Assembly (NCBI GenBank): GCA_019424965.1
Contig: JAHYYL010000011.1
Coordinates: 24,166 to 59,768, forward strand
Reading direction: 5' to 3'
Source: Collinsella sp.
GTDB lineage: Bacteria > Actinomycetota > Coriobacteriia > Coriobacteriales > Coriobacteriaceae
Length of the DNA: 35,603 nucleotides
The translations under genes were made by a program, and so were the position numbers. This document shows, in pieces, positions 23,320-30,261 of this stretch; position 1 is the stretch's first letter, and each line of letters starts with the position of its first letter. The notes beneath the pieces were generated by a model. That model was not told where the DNA came from. It saw nothing but the letters and a program-made list of their open reading frames with translations, and made no database searches.

Positions 23320-24717
23320 ATGGAGCGTCCCAGCGCATGGAAAAAGTACACGCCACAGCAGATCGAGGAGCTCGAGGAGCTTTGCCGCGGCTATAAGCAG
23401 TTTTTGAGTGAGAACAAGACCGAGCGCCTGTGCGTCAAGGCCGGTATCAAGATGGCCGAGGAGGCGGGCTACGTCAATCTGGAGACCGTGATCGCCGAGG
23501 GCCGCGCGCTCAAGTCCGGCGACAAGGTGTACGCCGCCAACCACGGCAAGGACCTCATGCTCGTCAACCTGGGCACCGCCCCGCTCGAGCAGGGCTTTAA
23601 CATCCTGGGCGCCCACGTGGACTCGCCGCGCCTGGACCTCAAGCAGAACCCCGTCTTCGAGGCCGGCGACATGGCTTATCTCGACACGCACTACTATGGC
23701 GGCGTCAAGAGCTACCACTGGGTCGCTTCCCCGCTCGCACTCGTGGGCGGCATCTGCAAAAAGGCCGGCACCACCGTCGACCTCAACATCGGTGACAAGG
23801 CCGACGACCCGGTCTTTACCATCTCCGACCTGCTGATCCACCTCTCGAGCGAGCAGATGGCCAAGCCCGCCAAGGACGCCGTCGACGCCGAGATCCTCGA
23901 CGTGATCGTGGGCGGCCGCCCCGTCAAGTTTGACGAGGACGACAAGGACGCTCCCAAGGAGCCCGTCAAGCAGATGTTCCTGGATATCCTCAAGGAGCAG
24001 TACGACGTCGAGGAGGAGGACTTCCTCTCCGCCGAGATCGAGGTCGTGCCCGCCGGCCCCGCCCGTGACATGGGCCTCGACCGCTCCATGATTCTGGGCT
24101 ATGGCCACGACGACCGTGTCTGCGCCTATCCGTCCATGCTCGCCCAGATCAACGTCGCCAACGTGGAGCGCACGAGCATCACACTCATCGTCGACAAGGA
24201 GGAGATCGGTTCCGTAGGTGCCACCGGCATGACGAGCCGCTTCTTCGAGAACACCGTCGCCGAGATCATGACGCTCGCCGGCGAGGATAGCCCGCTGGCC
24301 CTGCGCCGCGCGCTCGCCCGCAGCCGCATGCTCTCCTCCGACGTGTCCGCCGGCTTCGACCCGGGCTACGCCGGCAAGTTCGAAACCAAGAACGCCGCCT
24401 TTATGGGTCGCGGCCTGTGCTTTAACAAGTACACGGGCAGCCGCGGCAAGGGCGGCTCTAACGACGCCGACGCCGAGTATGTGGCCCTCATCCGCGACAT
24501 CATGGACGAGGCCGGCGTGGACTTCCAGACCTGCGAGCTCGGTCGCGTCAACGCGGGCGGCGGCGGCACCATCGCATACATCATGGCTAAGTACGGCATG
24601 AACGTCATCGACTCTGGCGTTGCCGTCCTGTCCATGCACGCCCTGTGGGAGGTCGCTAACAAGGCCGATATCTACGAGGCCTATCGCGGCTACAAAGCCT
24701 TCATCGAGCGAGCCTAA
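23320..24717 (+). CDS. M18 family metalloaminopeptidase
   Basis: A cytosolic dizinc aminopeptidase of 465 residues, of the type preferring acidic or neutral N-terminal residues. Zinc and catalytic motifs appear in order: GAHVDSPRLDLK with H99 and D101, VDKEEIGSVGATGM with E294/E295, SSDVSAGFDP with D341, NAGGGGTIA and VLSMHALWEVANKAD with H440. An N-terminal helix pair (MERPSAWKKYTPQQIEELEE) precedes the core. The ATG at 23320 has AAAGGAG 8 bases upstream. Probably a single-gene unit; an inverted repeat follows at 24731-24797. Confidence 0.92.
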   Translation: MERPSAWKKYTPQQIEELEELCRGYKQFLSENKTERLCVKAGIKMAEEAGYVNLETVIAEGRALKSGDKVYAANHGKDLMLVNLGTAPLEQGFNILGAHVDSPRLDLKQNPVFEAGDMAYLDTHYYGGVKSYHWVASPLALVGGICKKAGTTVDLNIGDKADDPVFTISDLLIHLSSEQMAKPAKDAVDAEILDVIVGGRPVKFDEDDKDAPKEPVKQMFLDILKEQYDVEEEDFLSAEIEVVPAGPARDMGLDRSMILGYGHDDRVCAYPSMLAQINVANVERTSITLIVDKEEIGSVGATGMTSRFFENTVAEIMTLAGEDSPLALRRALARSRMLSSDVSAGFDPGYAGKFETKNAAFMGRGLCFNKYTGSRGKGGSNDADAEYVALIRDIMDEAGVDFQTCELGRVNAGGGGTIAYIMAKYGMNVIDSGVAVLSMHALWEVANKADIYEAYRGYKAFIERA

Positions 24718-24730
24718 CCAACCCTTCATC

Positions 24731-24797
24731 AGTTGCGGTGAAATACGGACTAAACTGGCCCATAACCGGCCAAAACAGACCGTATTCCACCGCAACT
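24731..24797. repeat. Inverted repeat hairpin between the aminopeptidase and yaaA
   Basis: AGTTGCGGTGAAATACGG (24731-24748) pairs, with one mismatch, with 24780-24797; TGGCC/GGCCA forms an inner stem. There is no T run after it. It ends 24 bases before the yaaA start codon. Confidence 0.78.
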
Positions 24798-24820
24798 TCC
24801 TATTTGGCAGAGGAGAGTCC

Positions 24821-25630
24821 ATGCTGCAGGTCATCATTTCGCCCGCCAAGCAAATGCGCGCGGCCAGGGATGCTTTTGAAGTCCTGGGCATTCCACCTTT
24901 TGTGCACGAGACAGCTCGCCTCCACCGCGCACTGCTAGATATCGAGCGGAATGAAGGCAGCGGCGGTCTGCAGGCGCTATGGAACGTGAGTGACAAACTG
25001 CTGGGGCCTTGCCTCAACACCCTGCATGAGTTCGGGCCCATCTTGGGAAACGGCGATCTCGACAATCCTGCACTCGCCCGTCACCTCTCCCCTGCCGTCA
25101 TGTCCTATCACGGCATTCAATACGAGAGCATGGCGCCCGAGGTGATGGATTCCGCGCAGCTCGCATGGCTGCAAGACCATCTGTGGATCCTCTCGGGCCT
25201 TTACGGATGCGCACGCCCCTTCCACGGCGTGTCGCCCTATCGGCTCGAAATGGGGGCGAAGCTTGCCGTCGACGATGCCCGAGACCTCTACGCGTTTTGG
25301 GGCGACAAACTCGCACGGGTCATCGCTCCGGCGGGCTCCAACGCTACGATCGTCAACCTTGCCAGCGTGGAATACGCCAAAGCCGTCCTGCCCCATGCTG
25401 CACAGGATACAACGGTTATCACCTGCCTTTTTGGCGAAGACGTCCGCAACGATAAGCCCGTTCAGCGATCGACCGCCAGCAAAAAGGCGCGCGGCTCCAT
25501 GGTGCGCTGGATGGCAGAAAACAAGCTCGAGGATGTAAGCGGGCTCACCGCATTCAACATCGGCTATCGTCACATCCCCGAGCTTTCAGACAAAAACACC
25601 CTGGTTTTCATGAACGCGCAGGCACAATAG
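24821..25630 (+). CDS. yaaA: YaaA family peroxide-stress protein
   Basis: A 269-residue protein of the UPF0246/DUF328 family. It opens MLQVIISPAKQMRAA, with the SPAK(T/Q)M signature. YHGIQYESM near 94-102, LSGLYGCARPFHGVSPYRLEMGAKL (about 126-150) and a C-terminal ASKKARGSMVRWM segment are typical. In E. coli YaaA lowers free iron during hydrogen peroxide stress and binds DNA; the role here is inferred. The ATG at 24821 has AGGAG upstream. It is convergent with the hypothetical membrane protein gene, 23 bases away with no clear hairpin. Confidence 0.9.
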   Translation: MLQVIISPAKQMRAARDAFEVLGIPPFVHETARLHRALLDIERNEGSGGLQALWNVSDKLLGPCLNTLHEFGPILGNGDLDNPALARHLSPAVMSYHGIQYESMAPEVMDSAQLAWLQDHLWILSGLYGCARPFHGVSPYRLEMGAKLAVDDARDLYAFWGDKLARVIAPAGSNATIVNLASVEYAKAVLPHAAQDTTVITCLFGEDVRNDKPVQRSTASKKARGSMVRWMAENKLEDVSGLTAFNIGYRHIPELSDKNTLVFMNAQAQ

Positions 25631-25653
25631 GCCCGCCGTTTCCAAACACTCCG

Positions 25654-26175
25654 TTACTCCGCCAAGCCATCGGCCTTTGCAATCCCGTTTGTCGAACCGT
25701 CCTGATAGACAATCTTGACGTGCTCAACCTCGGACACCGCAACACCCGTCGGAGGCTCCAGACGCCATTCCGTCAGGGCGATATCCATAGTCGTGGGCAC
25801 ATCTCCTTGATCTTTGAGCTTCACCGTGAGCGTTTTGAGCGCCGCGTCAAACGTCACGCGTTCGATTTCTTCACCTGGAATAGACCCACCACTCAGCTGC
25901 AACTGCACAAACTCATCGCGCGGGTACCAATAATCGCCCGGAACGGCGAGCGTATTGGCATTACCGCCAGTACTCCTCACCGTCATAATCGGTAGGCTAT
26001 CATCAGCCTCGAACTCCCATGCAGCGCCGCCGCGACCGCCGAACGTCCAAATACAAAAGGCAATCACCAACACGGCAAGCACCGCAAAACCAATCGCGAC
26101 AAGGCCATGGTGCGCACGGCTTTCCTCGGCCGATACATCCCATTGTGTCTCTCGATATAGATGCTTGTCTTCCAT
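25654..26175 (-). CDS. Hypothetical single-pass membrane protein
   Basis: 173 residues. A short charged cytoplasmic N-terminus (MEDKHLYRETQWDVSAEESR) is followed by one hydrophobic helix, GLVAIGFAVLAVLVIAFCIW (about 24-43). The ~130-residue domain beyond it is probably extracellular and beta-rich, with PGDYWYPRDEFVQLQLS and VTFDAALKTLTVKLKDQGDV. I do not recognise the family. The ATG at 26175 has a strong GGGGAGG six bases upstream. The open frame continues upstream to 26859, but that part is the antisense of the riboswitch and thiC. Divergent from the thiC unit. Confidence 0.75.
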   Translation of the reverse strand: MEDKHLYRETQWDVSAEESRAHHGLVAIGFAVLAVLVIAFCIWTFGGRGGAAWEFEADDSLPIMTVRSTGGNANTLAVPGDYWYPRDEFVQLQLSGGSIPGEEIERVTFDAALKTLTVKLKDQGDVPTTMDIALTEWRLEPPTGVAVSEVEHVKIVYQDGSTNGIAKADGLAE

Positions 26176-26225
26176 GTACGCCTCCCCACAGGCACGCTCG
26201 TTAGGCCAATCGTACCCATTCGAGC

Positions 26226-26231
26226 TATACT
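26226..26231 (+). promoter_or_regulatory. -10 element for the TPP riboswitch-thiC transcript
   Basis: TATACT lies about 16 bases before the first conserved base of the TPP riboswitch, the expected distance for transcription to begin just upstream of it. The -35 is poor. Confidence 0.4.
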
Positions 26232-26246
26232 TGAGCCCATTACATA

Positions 26247-26339
26247 AACGGGGAGCTTGCAGGACAAGACGGCAGGCTGAGACTGGGCGCGCCCGCCCTG
26301 ACCCGCAAACCTGATATGGGTAATGCCAACGAAGGGAGC
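26247..26339 (+). promoter_or_regulatory. TPP riboswitch (THI element) controlling thiC
   Basis: Conserved parts are in order: GGGGAGCTTGC, then CAGGCTGAGACTGGGC (pyrimidine-sensing helix), GACCC, and CCTGATATGGGTAATGCC with CAACGAAGGGAG. It binds thiamine pyrophosphate and reduces expression when thiamine is plentiful. The GAAGGGAG at its 3' end also supplies the ribosome binding site of thiC, 8 bases before the ATG. No terminator hairpin lies between, so control is probably at translation initiation. Confidence 0.95.
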
Positions 26340-26346
26340 CGTGCCA

Positions 26347-27681
26347 ATGAGCACACAGACCGAGCCCAAGCTCGTCACGCAAATCGACTTCGCCCGCGCC
26401 GGGCAGATCACACCGCAGATGAAGGAGGTCGCCGAGCGCGAGCATCGCGACCCCGAGTACATCCGCGAGCGCGTGGCCGACGGCCGCATCGCCATTCCCG
26501 CCAACATCGTGCACATCAAAAAGGGCATGCGCGCCTTTGGTGTCGGCGAGGGCCTGTCCACCAAGGTCAACGTCAACCTGGGCATCTCGGGCGACAAGGC
26601 CGATGCCGCCGAGGAATGGAAGAAGGTCAAGATCGCCGAGGACTTTGGCGCCGACGCCATCATGGACCTTTCCAACTCGGGCAAAACGCGCCAGTTCCGC
26701 CAGCAGCTCATCGACGAGACGCCGCTCATGGTGGGCACCGTCCCCATGTACGACGCCATCGGCTACATGGAAAAGCCGCTGGTCAAGCTGACCAAGGACG
26801 ACCTGTTCGAGGTCGTGCGCGCGCACGCCGAGGATGGCGTGGACTTTATGACCATCCACTGCGGCATCAACAAGTCGGTCACCAAGACCTTTAAGGAGAC
26901 CGGCCGCCTGATGAACATCGTCAGTCGCGGCGGCTCGCTACTGTTTGGCTGGATGGAGGTCACCGGCAACGAAAACCCCTTCTACGAGTACTTTGACGAG
27001 CTGCTCGAGATTTGCCACGAGTACGACGTGACGATTTCGCTCGGCGACTCCTGCCGCCCGGGCTGCCTCTACGACTCCAACGATGCCACCGAGACCGCTG
27101 AGATGATCGAGCTGGGCAAGCTGTGCAAGCGCGCTTGGGCCGCCGGCGTCCAGGTCATGGTCGAGGGCCCGGGTCACATGGCGCTCGACGAGATCGCCGC
27201 CAACATGAAACTGCAGAAGCGCCTGTGCCACAATGCCCCGTTCTATGTGCTCGGGCCGCTGGTGACCGATATCGGCGTGGGTTACGACCACATCACCGCT
27301 GCCATCGGCGGCGCCATCTCCGCCAGCTCCGGTGCCGACTTCCTGTGCTACGTGACGCCGGCCGAGCACCTGTGCCTGCCCAACGCCCAGGACGTGCTCG
27401 ATGGCCTCATGGCCACTAAGATTGCCGCGCACGCCGCCGATATCGCCAAGAAGGTGCCGCACGCCCGCGACATGGACGACAAGATGGGCCAGGCACGCCG
27501 CAAGCTCGACTGGGATGCCATGTGGAAGTGTGCTCTCGACCCGGTCACCGGCAAGAAACGCTACGAAGAATCCCCCGCCGCCACCGAGGGCACCTGCACC
27601 ATGTGCGGCAAGATGTGCGCCGTCCGCACCGTTAACAAGGTGTTCGAAGGCACGACGATCGACCTCGGCATGGAGGACTAA
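26347..27681 (+). CDS. thiC: Phosphomethylpyrimidine synthase
   Basis: A radical SAM enzyme that rearranges AIR into HMP phosphate, the pyrimidine half of thiamine. It has 444 residues, the short form lacking the N-terminal extension of E. coli ThiC. The barrel carries VGTVPMYDAIGYMEK, DFMTIHCGINK, LGDSCRPGC and VEGPGHMALDEI. The C-terminal cluster motif reads CTMCGKMC (C417, C420, C424), a CX2CX3C spacing, one residue shorter than the CX2CX4C I remember for the longer enzymes. The ATG at 26347 follows the riboswitch-embedded ribosome binding site; an in-frame ATG at 26323 would lie inside the riboswitch and is rejected. thiD follows 178 bases downstream. Confidence 0.95.
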   Translation: MSTQTEPKLVTQIDFARAGQITPQMKEVAEREHRDPEYIRERVADGRIAIPANIVHIKKGMRAFGVGEGLSTKVNVNLGISGDKADAAEEWKKVKIAEDFGADAIMDLSNSGKTRQFRQQLIDETPLMVGTVPMYDAIGYMEKPLVKLTKDDLFEVVRAHAEDGVDFMTIHCGINKSVTKTFKETGRLMNIVSRGGSLLFGWMEVTGNENPFYEYFDELLEICHEYDVTISLGDSCRPGCLYDSNDATETAEMIELGKLCKRAWAAGVQVMVEGPGHMALDEIAANMKLQKRLCHNAPFYVLGPLVTDIGVGYDHITAAIGGAISASSGADFLCYVTPAEHLCLPNAQDVLDGLMATKIAAHAADIAKKVPHARDMDDKMGQARRKLDWDAMWKCALDPVTGKKRYEESPAATEGTCTMCGKMCAVRTVNKVFEGTTIDLGMED

Positions 27682-27713
27682 CGCGTCACCGGAGCCACAA
27701 TCGGTAACATGGT

Positions 27714-27738
27714 GTTCGTCAATTGTTGACGTGTGAAC
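27714..27738. promoter_or_regulatory. Dyad-symmetric site between thiC and thiD
   Basis: CGTCAA-TTG-TTGACG (27717-27731) is a perfect 15-base dyad, with outer GTTC/GAAC halves slightly offset. It could be a repressor site or a small RNA hairpin. It precedes thiD by about 120 bases. Confidence 0.3.
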
Positions 27739-27807
27739 ATTTGCTCACATTTGCGTAAAGATTGCATCGCCCGCCCGGGTTCGACATAGAGTCGGCCCGG
27801 GCATCTT

Positions 27808-27813
27808 TATAAT
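27808..27813 (+). promoter_or_regulatory. -10 element (TATAAT) upstream of thiD
   Basis: A perfect TATAAT lies 47 bases before the thiD ATG and just after a GCCCGGG/CCCGGGC hairpin (about 27773-27802) that could end thiC transcripts. It suggests thiD also has its own promoter outside riboswitch control. No good -35. Confidence 0.4.
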
Positions 27814-27859
27814 GCTGGCTTAAAGACCCATTTGATTCCGACCGAACAAGGGAGCAAAC

Positions 27860-28690
27860 ATGGATCGCAGTAAGGTACCTGCCGTCCTGTCCATCGCAGG
27901 ATCCGATTCCAGCGGTGGCGCCGGCATTCAGGCCGACATCAAGACCATCACGGCGCACCGTCTGTATGCCGAGACGGCCATCACCGCCATCACCGCACAA
28001 AACACGCTCGGTGTCACCGCCGTGCAGAATATCTCCCCTGATATCGTCGCTGCGCAGATCGACGCCGTATTTGACGATATCCGCCCAAGCGCCGTCAAGA
28101 TCGGCATGGTTTCCTCTGCCGAGATTATCGAGGTTATCGCCGACCGCCTGAGCGCCTGGAACGCGACAAACGTGGTAGTCGACCCCGTCATGGTAGCCAC
28201 CTCGGGCGCACGGCTGATTGCCGAAGATGCCGCCGAGGCGCTCACCCGCCGCCTGTTCCCGCTGGCGACGGTTATCACGCCCAATATTCCCGAGGCCATG
28301 GCCCTGCTCGACTACGAGGTCGACTCCGAGCGCACGCAGCAAAATGCTGCCATGCTCCTCGCCCGCCGCTTTGGCTGCGCATCCCTCGTTAAGGGTGGGC
28401 ATCTTGTCAACGAGGCCAACGATGTATTGGCCGAACCCGCGCCACTCGATGACGAGGGCAACCATCTGGGCGATCCGCTCACCACGTGGTTCCGCCACAA
28501 GCGCATCGAGACCGACAACACACACGGCACCGGCTGCACGCTTTCGTCCGCCATCGCCTGCGCGCTGGCTCAGGGCATGGATCTTGCCGACGCCGTCAAC
28601 GCCGGCAAGGCCTACCTAACGGGCGCTCTCGCCGCCGGCTTTGACATGGGCAAAGGCTCTGGCCCCGTCAACCACATGTGGCAGTACTAA
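27860..28690 (+). CDS. thiD: Hydroxymethylpyrimidine/phosphomethylpyrimidine kinase
   Basis: Phosphorylates HMP and HMP phosphate to HMP pyrophosphate, the substrate for thiamine phosphate synthase. It has 276 residues, a ribokinase-fold enzyme. SIAGSDSSGGAGIQADIKT (11-29) binds the pyrimidine, VVVDPVMVATSG (106-116) is a family block, LVKGGH (177-181) follows, and THGTGCTLSSAIA contains the catalytic cysteine C226 and the anion hole. The ATG at 27860 has AAGGGAG upstream. It follows thiC in the same direction and uses the pathway intermediate ThiC makes; thiE and thiM are not in the window. Confidence 0.93.
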   Translation: MDRSKVPAVLSIAGSDSSGGAGIQADIKTITAHRLYAETAITAITAQNTLGVTAVQNISPDIVAAQIDAVFDDIRPSAVKIGMVSSAEIIEVIADRLSAWNATNVVVDPVMVATSGARLIAEDAAEALTRRLFPLATVITPNIPEAMALLDYEVDSERTQQNAAMLLARRFGCASLVKGGHLVNEANDVLAEPAPLDDEGNHLGDPLTTWFRHKRIETDNTHGTGCTLSSAIACALAQGMDLADAVNAGKAYLTGALAAGFDMGKGSGPVNHMWQY

Positions 28691-28734
28691 ATAGCCAGTA
28701 ACCTGCCAAAAAGAGACAGGCTACCTTGCACCAA

Positions 28735-28799
28735 AAACCGTCGCAACATTCGATGAAAATCGTGCAAACGCGAAAAATCATCGGATGTTGCGACGGTTT
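28735..28799. repeat. Inverted repeat hairpin between thiD and the pentapeptide gene
   Basis: A 22-base arm (28735-28756, AAACCGTCGCAACATTCGATGA with one mismatch to its partner split here as AAACCGTCGCAACATT + CGATGA) pairs with 28778-28799 around a 21-base A-rich loop. T-rich bases flank both ends (TTTTTGG on minus, GATTTTA on plus), so it may act as a bidirectional terminator for the two convergent genes. Confidence 0.78.
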
Positions 28800-28835
28800 G
28801 ATTTTAGATAGCGGTCGAGCAAAGGGCCGGGGCGT

Positions 28836-29447
28836 CTAGTCGTCGGCGAGTTGAATTCCCAACAAACCCGAGAGTGCCAGCGCCTGCTCGGCATTGACCG
28901 TCAGGCCACGCAGCTCATGGTAATCGCCCGAAACAACGGGCGCTGCAAATGTACAGCGCGACACATCAACGCCGGAAAGCGACGTCTTGAACACATCAAC
29001 ACGCGTCAGGTCACAGCCATCCAGGCGTATCTGACCCAGCTTGGCACCCTGAAACGCAGCCTCTCTCAGACGTGTATCGCATGCTGTCATAGGGCCAATG
29101 CGTCCCTCCGAAAGGTTCGCATAGCTCAAATCGCACGATCCAAACGACACGCTCGACAGGCGCGCCTTGAGCAAGTTGAGTCCCGGTGCCGAGCAGTCAA
29201 CGAAGTCGCAGCGGCTGAGCCAGCAGCCTTCCATGTTGCAGCGGATAAAGCGGCAACCGCGAAACACCACGTCGCGAAACGTCGAGCCGCTCCAGTCAAC
29301 GCTATCGAACTCGCAAGATCGGAACACAACGCCATCGAAGGTCGCGCCGTTCGCCACGTCGTAGGCAAGATCCAAATCCTCAAAAGCGGTATTGGAGACG
29401 AGCTCATCGCCCTCGGCAAAGAGGTCGATGAGCTCGTCCATGCCCAT
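28836..29447 (-). CDS. Pentapeptide-repeat protein
   Basis: 203 residues. From about residue 20 to 170 it shows the A(D/N)LXX-type five-residue periodicity of a right-handed quadrilateral beta helix: for example TFDGVVFRSCEFDSVDW, FRDVVFRGCRFIRCN, GCWLSRCDFVDCSAPGLN and ANLSEGRIG. The overall length and a short helical C-terminus (ALALSGLLGIQ) are usual. Function is not predictable; some such proteins protect gyrase, most are uncharacterised. The start is uncertain: ATGs at 29447 (MGMDELIDLF) and 29441 are favoured because the frame further upstream crosses the palindrome at 29482-29514, but neither has a good ribosome binding site. Confidence 0.8.
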   Translation of the reverse strand: MGMDELIDLFAEGDELVSNTAFEDLDLAYDVANGATFDGVVFRSCEFDSVDWSGSTFRDVVFRGCRFIRCNMEGCWLSRCDFVDCSAPGLNLLKARLSSVSFGSCDLSYANLSEGRIGPMTACDTRLREAAFQGAKLGQIRLDGCDLTRVDVFKTSLSGVDVSRCTFAAPVVSGDYHELRGLTVNAEQALALSGLLGIQLADD

Positions 29448-29481
29448 ATGGCAGCCAATCCGTTCGTTTACCCGGGCAAAA

Positions 29482-29514
29482 CCACCACAAAGGTGCCTGT
29501 CCCCTTTGCGGTGG
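29482..29514. repeat. Dispersed palindrome related to the xpt terminator
   Basis: CCACCACAAAGG (29482-29493) pairs, with one mismatch, with 29503-29514 around TGCCTGTCC. It shares the ACAAAGG..C.GTCCC.TTTG layout with the perfect palindrome at 4424-4452. It lies in the short spacer between the SGNH hydrolase stop and the pentapeptide start; no T run follows. Confidence 0.65.
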
Positions 29515-29526
29515 CTTGGGGCCGTG

Positions 29527-30186
29527 CTACTCACCGAGCATCTCTTTGAGCTTGGCTGCCACGGCGTGACCCAGGCTCTCGTGGCTTTCGGGCATCATAT
29601 GCAGATAGTCGATATCGCCCGGCTCGGCAAACTCGGCGGCATTCAAAAAGTCGCAGCCAAACTGCTCGGCCACGTGCGCATAGTACTCGCCAAAATGCTC
29701 AGATGCCTCAACGGAATGCTCGTCAAAGTCGGTCATATACACATCGGCGATCTGCGGCTTGATCTTGATAGGAGCCATCAGCAGGATGCGCGGGCAAGGC
29801 GCAGCGTCGGTCCACGGAAACGCGCGGACGGCGCGAATCAGCGCCATGGCGCCACGGGCGATATCGGAAGCTGTCACGTTAAAGACCGTCTTACAGTCGT
29901 TGGTGCCCAGCATGATCACAATGGCGTCCAGCGGCTTATGGGCCTCGAGCAGCATCGGAAGCGCGCGAATACCGTTGAGGTTAGTGTCCAGATGGCACAT
30001 GTCGTCGCGTACCGTCGTGCGGCCGTTGAGGCCTTCTTCAATTACATGCCAGCCCTCGCCTAAGTCACGTTGGACCACGCCACACCAGCGCACATCCTGC
30101 GCATAGCGCACCGCGGTACCGTCGCGCATGCCCGCCGGATCGTAACCATAGGTGTTGCTGTCACCAAAGCATAGAACGTTTTTCAT
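29527..30186 (-). CDS. SGNH/GDSL-family hydrolase (lipase/esterase-like)
   Basis: A serine hydrolase of 219 residues without a signal peptide, so probably cytosolic. All blocks of the family are visible: block I CFGDSNTYGYDP with S10, block II glycine in EEGLNGRTT (51-58), block III MLGTNDCK with N96, and block V D193-x-x-H196 in DIDYLHMMPESH. The GDSN and GLNGRTT forms are typical of the acyl-CoA thioesterase/arylesterase-like subgroup. The substrate is unknown; ester or acetyl groups on carbohydrates are common for relatives. The ATG at 30186 has GGGGAG six bases upstream. A terminator (30205-30238) separates it from the gene before it. Confidence 0.85.
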   Translation of the reverse strand: MKNVLCFGDSNTYGYDPAGMRDGTAVRYAQDVRWCGVVQRDLGEGWHVIEEGLNGRTTVRDDMCHLDTNLNGIRALPMLLEAHKPLDAIVIMLGTNDCKTVFNVTASDIARGAMALIRAVRAFPWTDAAPCPRILLMAPIKIKPQIADVYMTDFDEHSVEASEHFGEYYAHVAEQFGCDFLNAAEFAEPGDIDYLHMMPESHESLGHAVAAKLKEMLGE

Positions 30187-30204
30187 CGTAAGCTCCCCAC
30201 TCAA

Positions 30205-30238
30205 TAAAAAGCCGACGGGAGCAGCCCCCGTCGGCTCG
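30205..30238 (-). terminator. Rho-independent terminator of the PARG-like gene
   Basis: On the minus strand GAGCCGACGGG pairs with CCCGTCGGCTT around GGCTGCT, followed by TTTTTATT, 25 bases past the stop. Confidence 0.85.
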
Positions 30239-30261
30239 GTATATCGCATCACGCGCACCGT

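Noticed and set aside
23284..25065. A 593-codon minus-strand open frame opposite the M18 aminopeptidase and yaaA
   Set aside because: Antisense shadow spanning two well-recognised plus-strand genes.
26176..26859. Upstream extension of the hypothetical membrane protein frame
   Set aside because: It runs antisense through the TPP riboswitch and thiC, and a strong ribosome binding site precedes the ATG at 26175.
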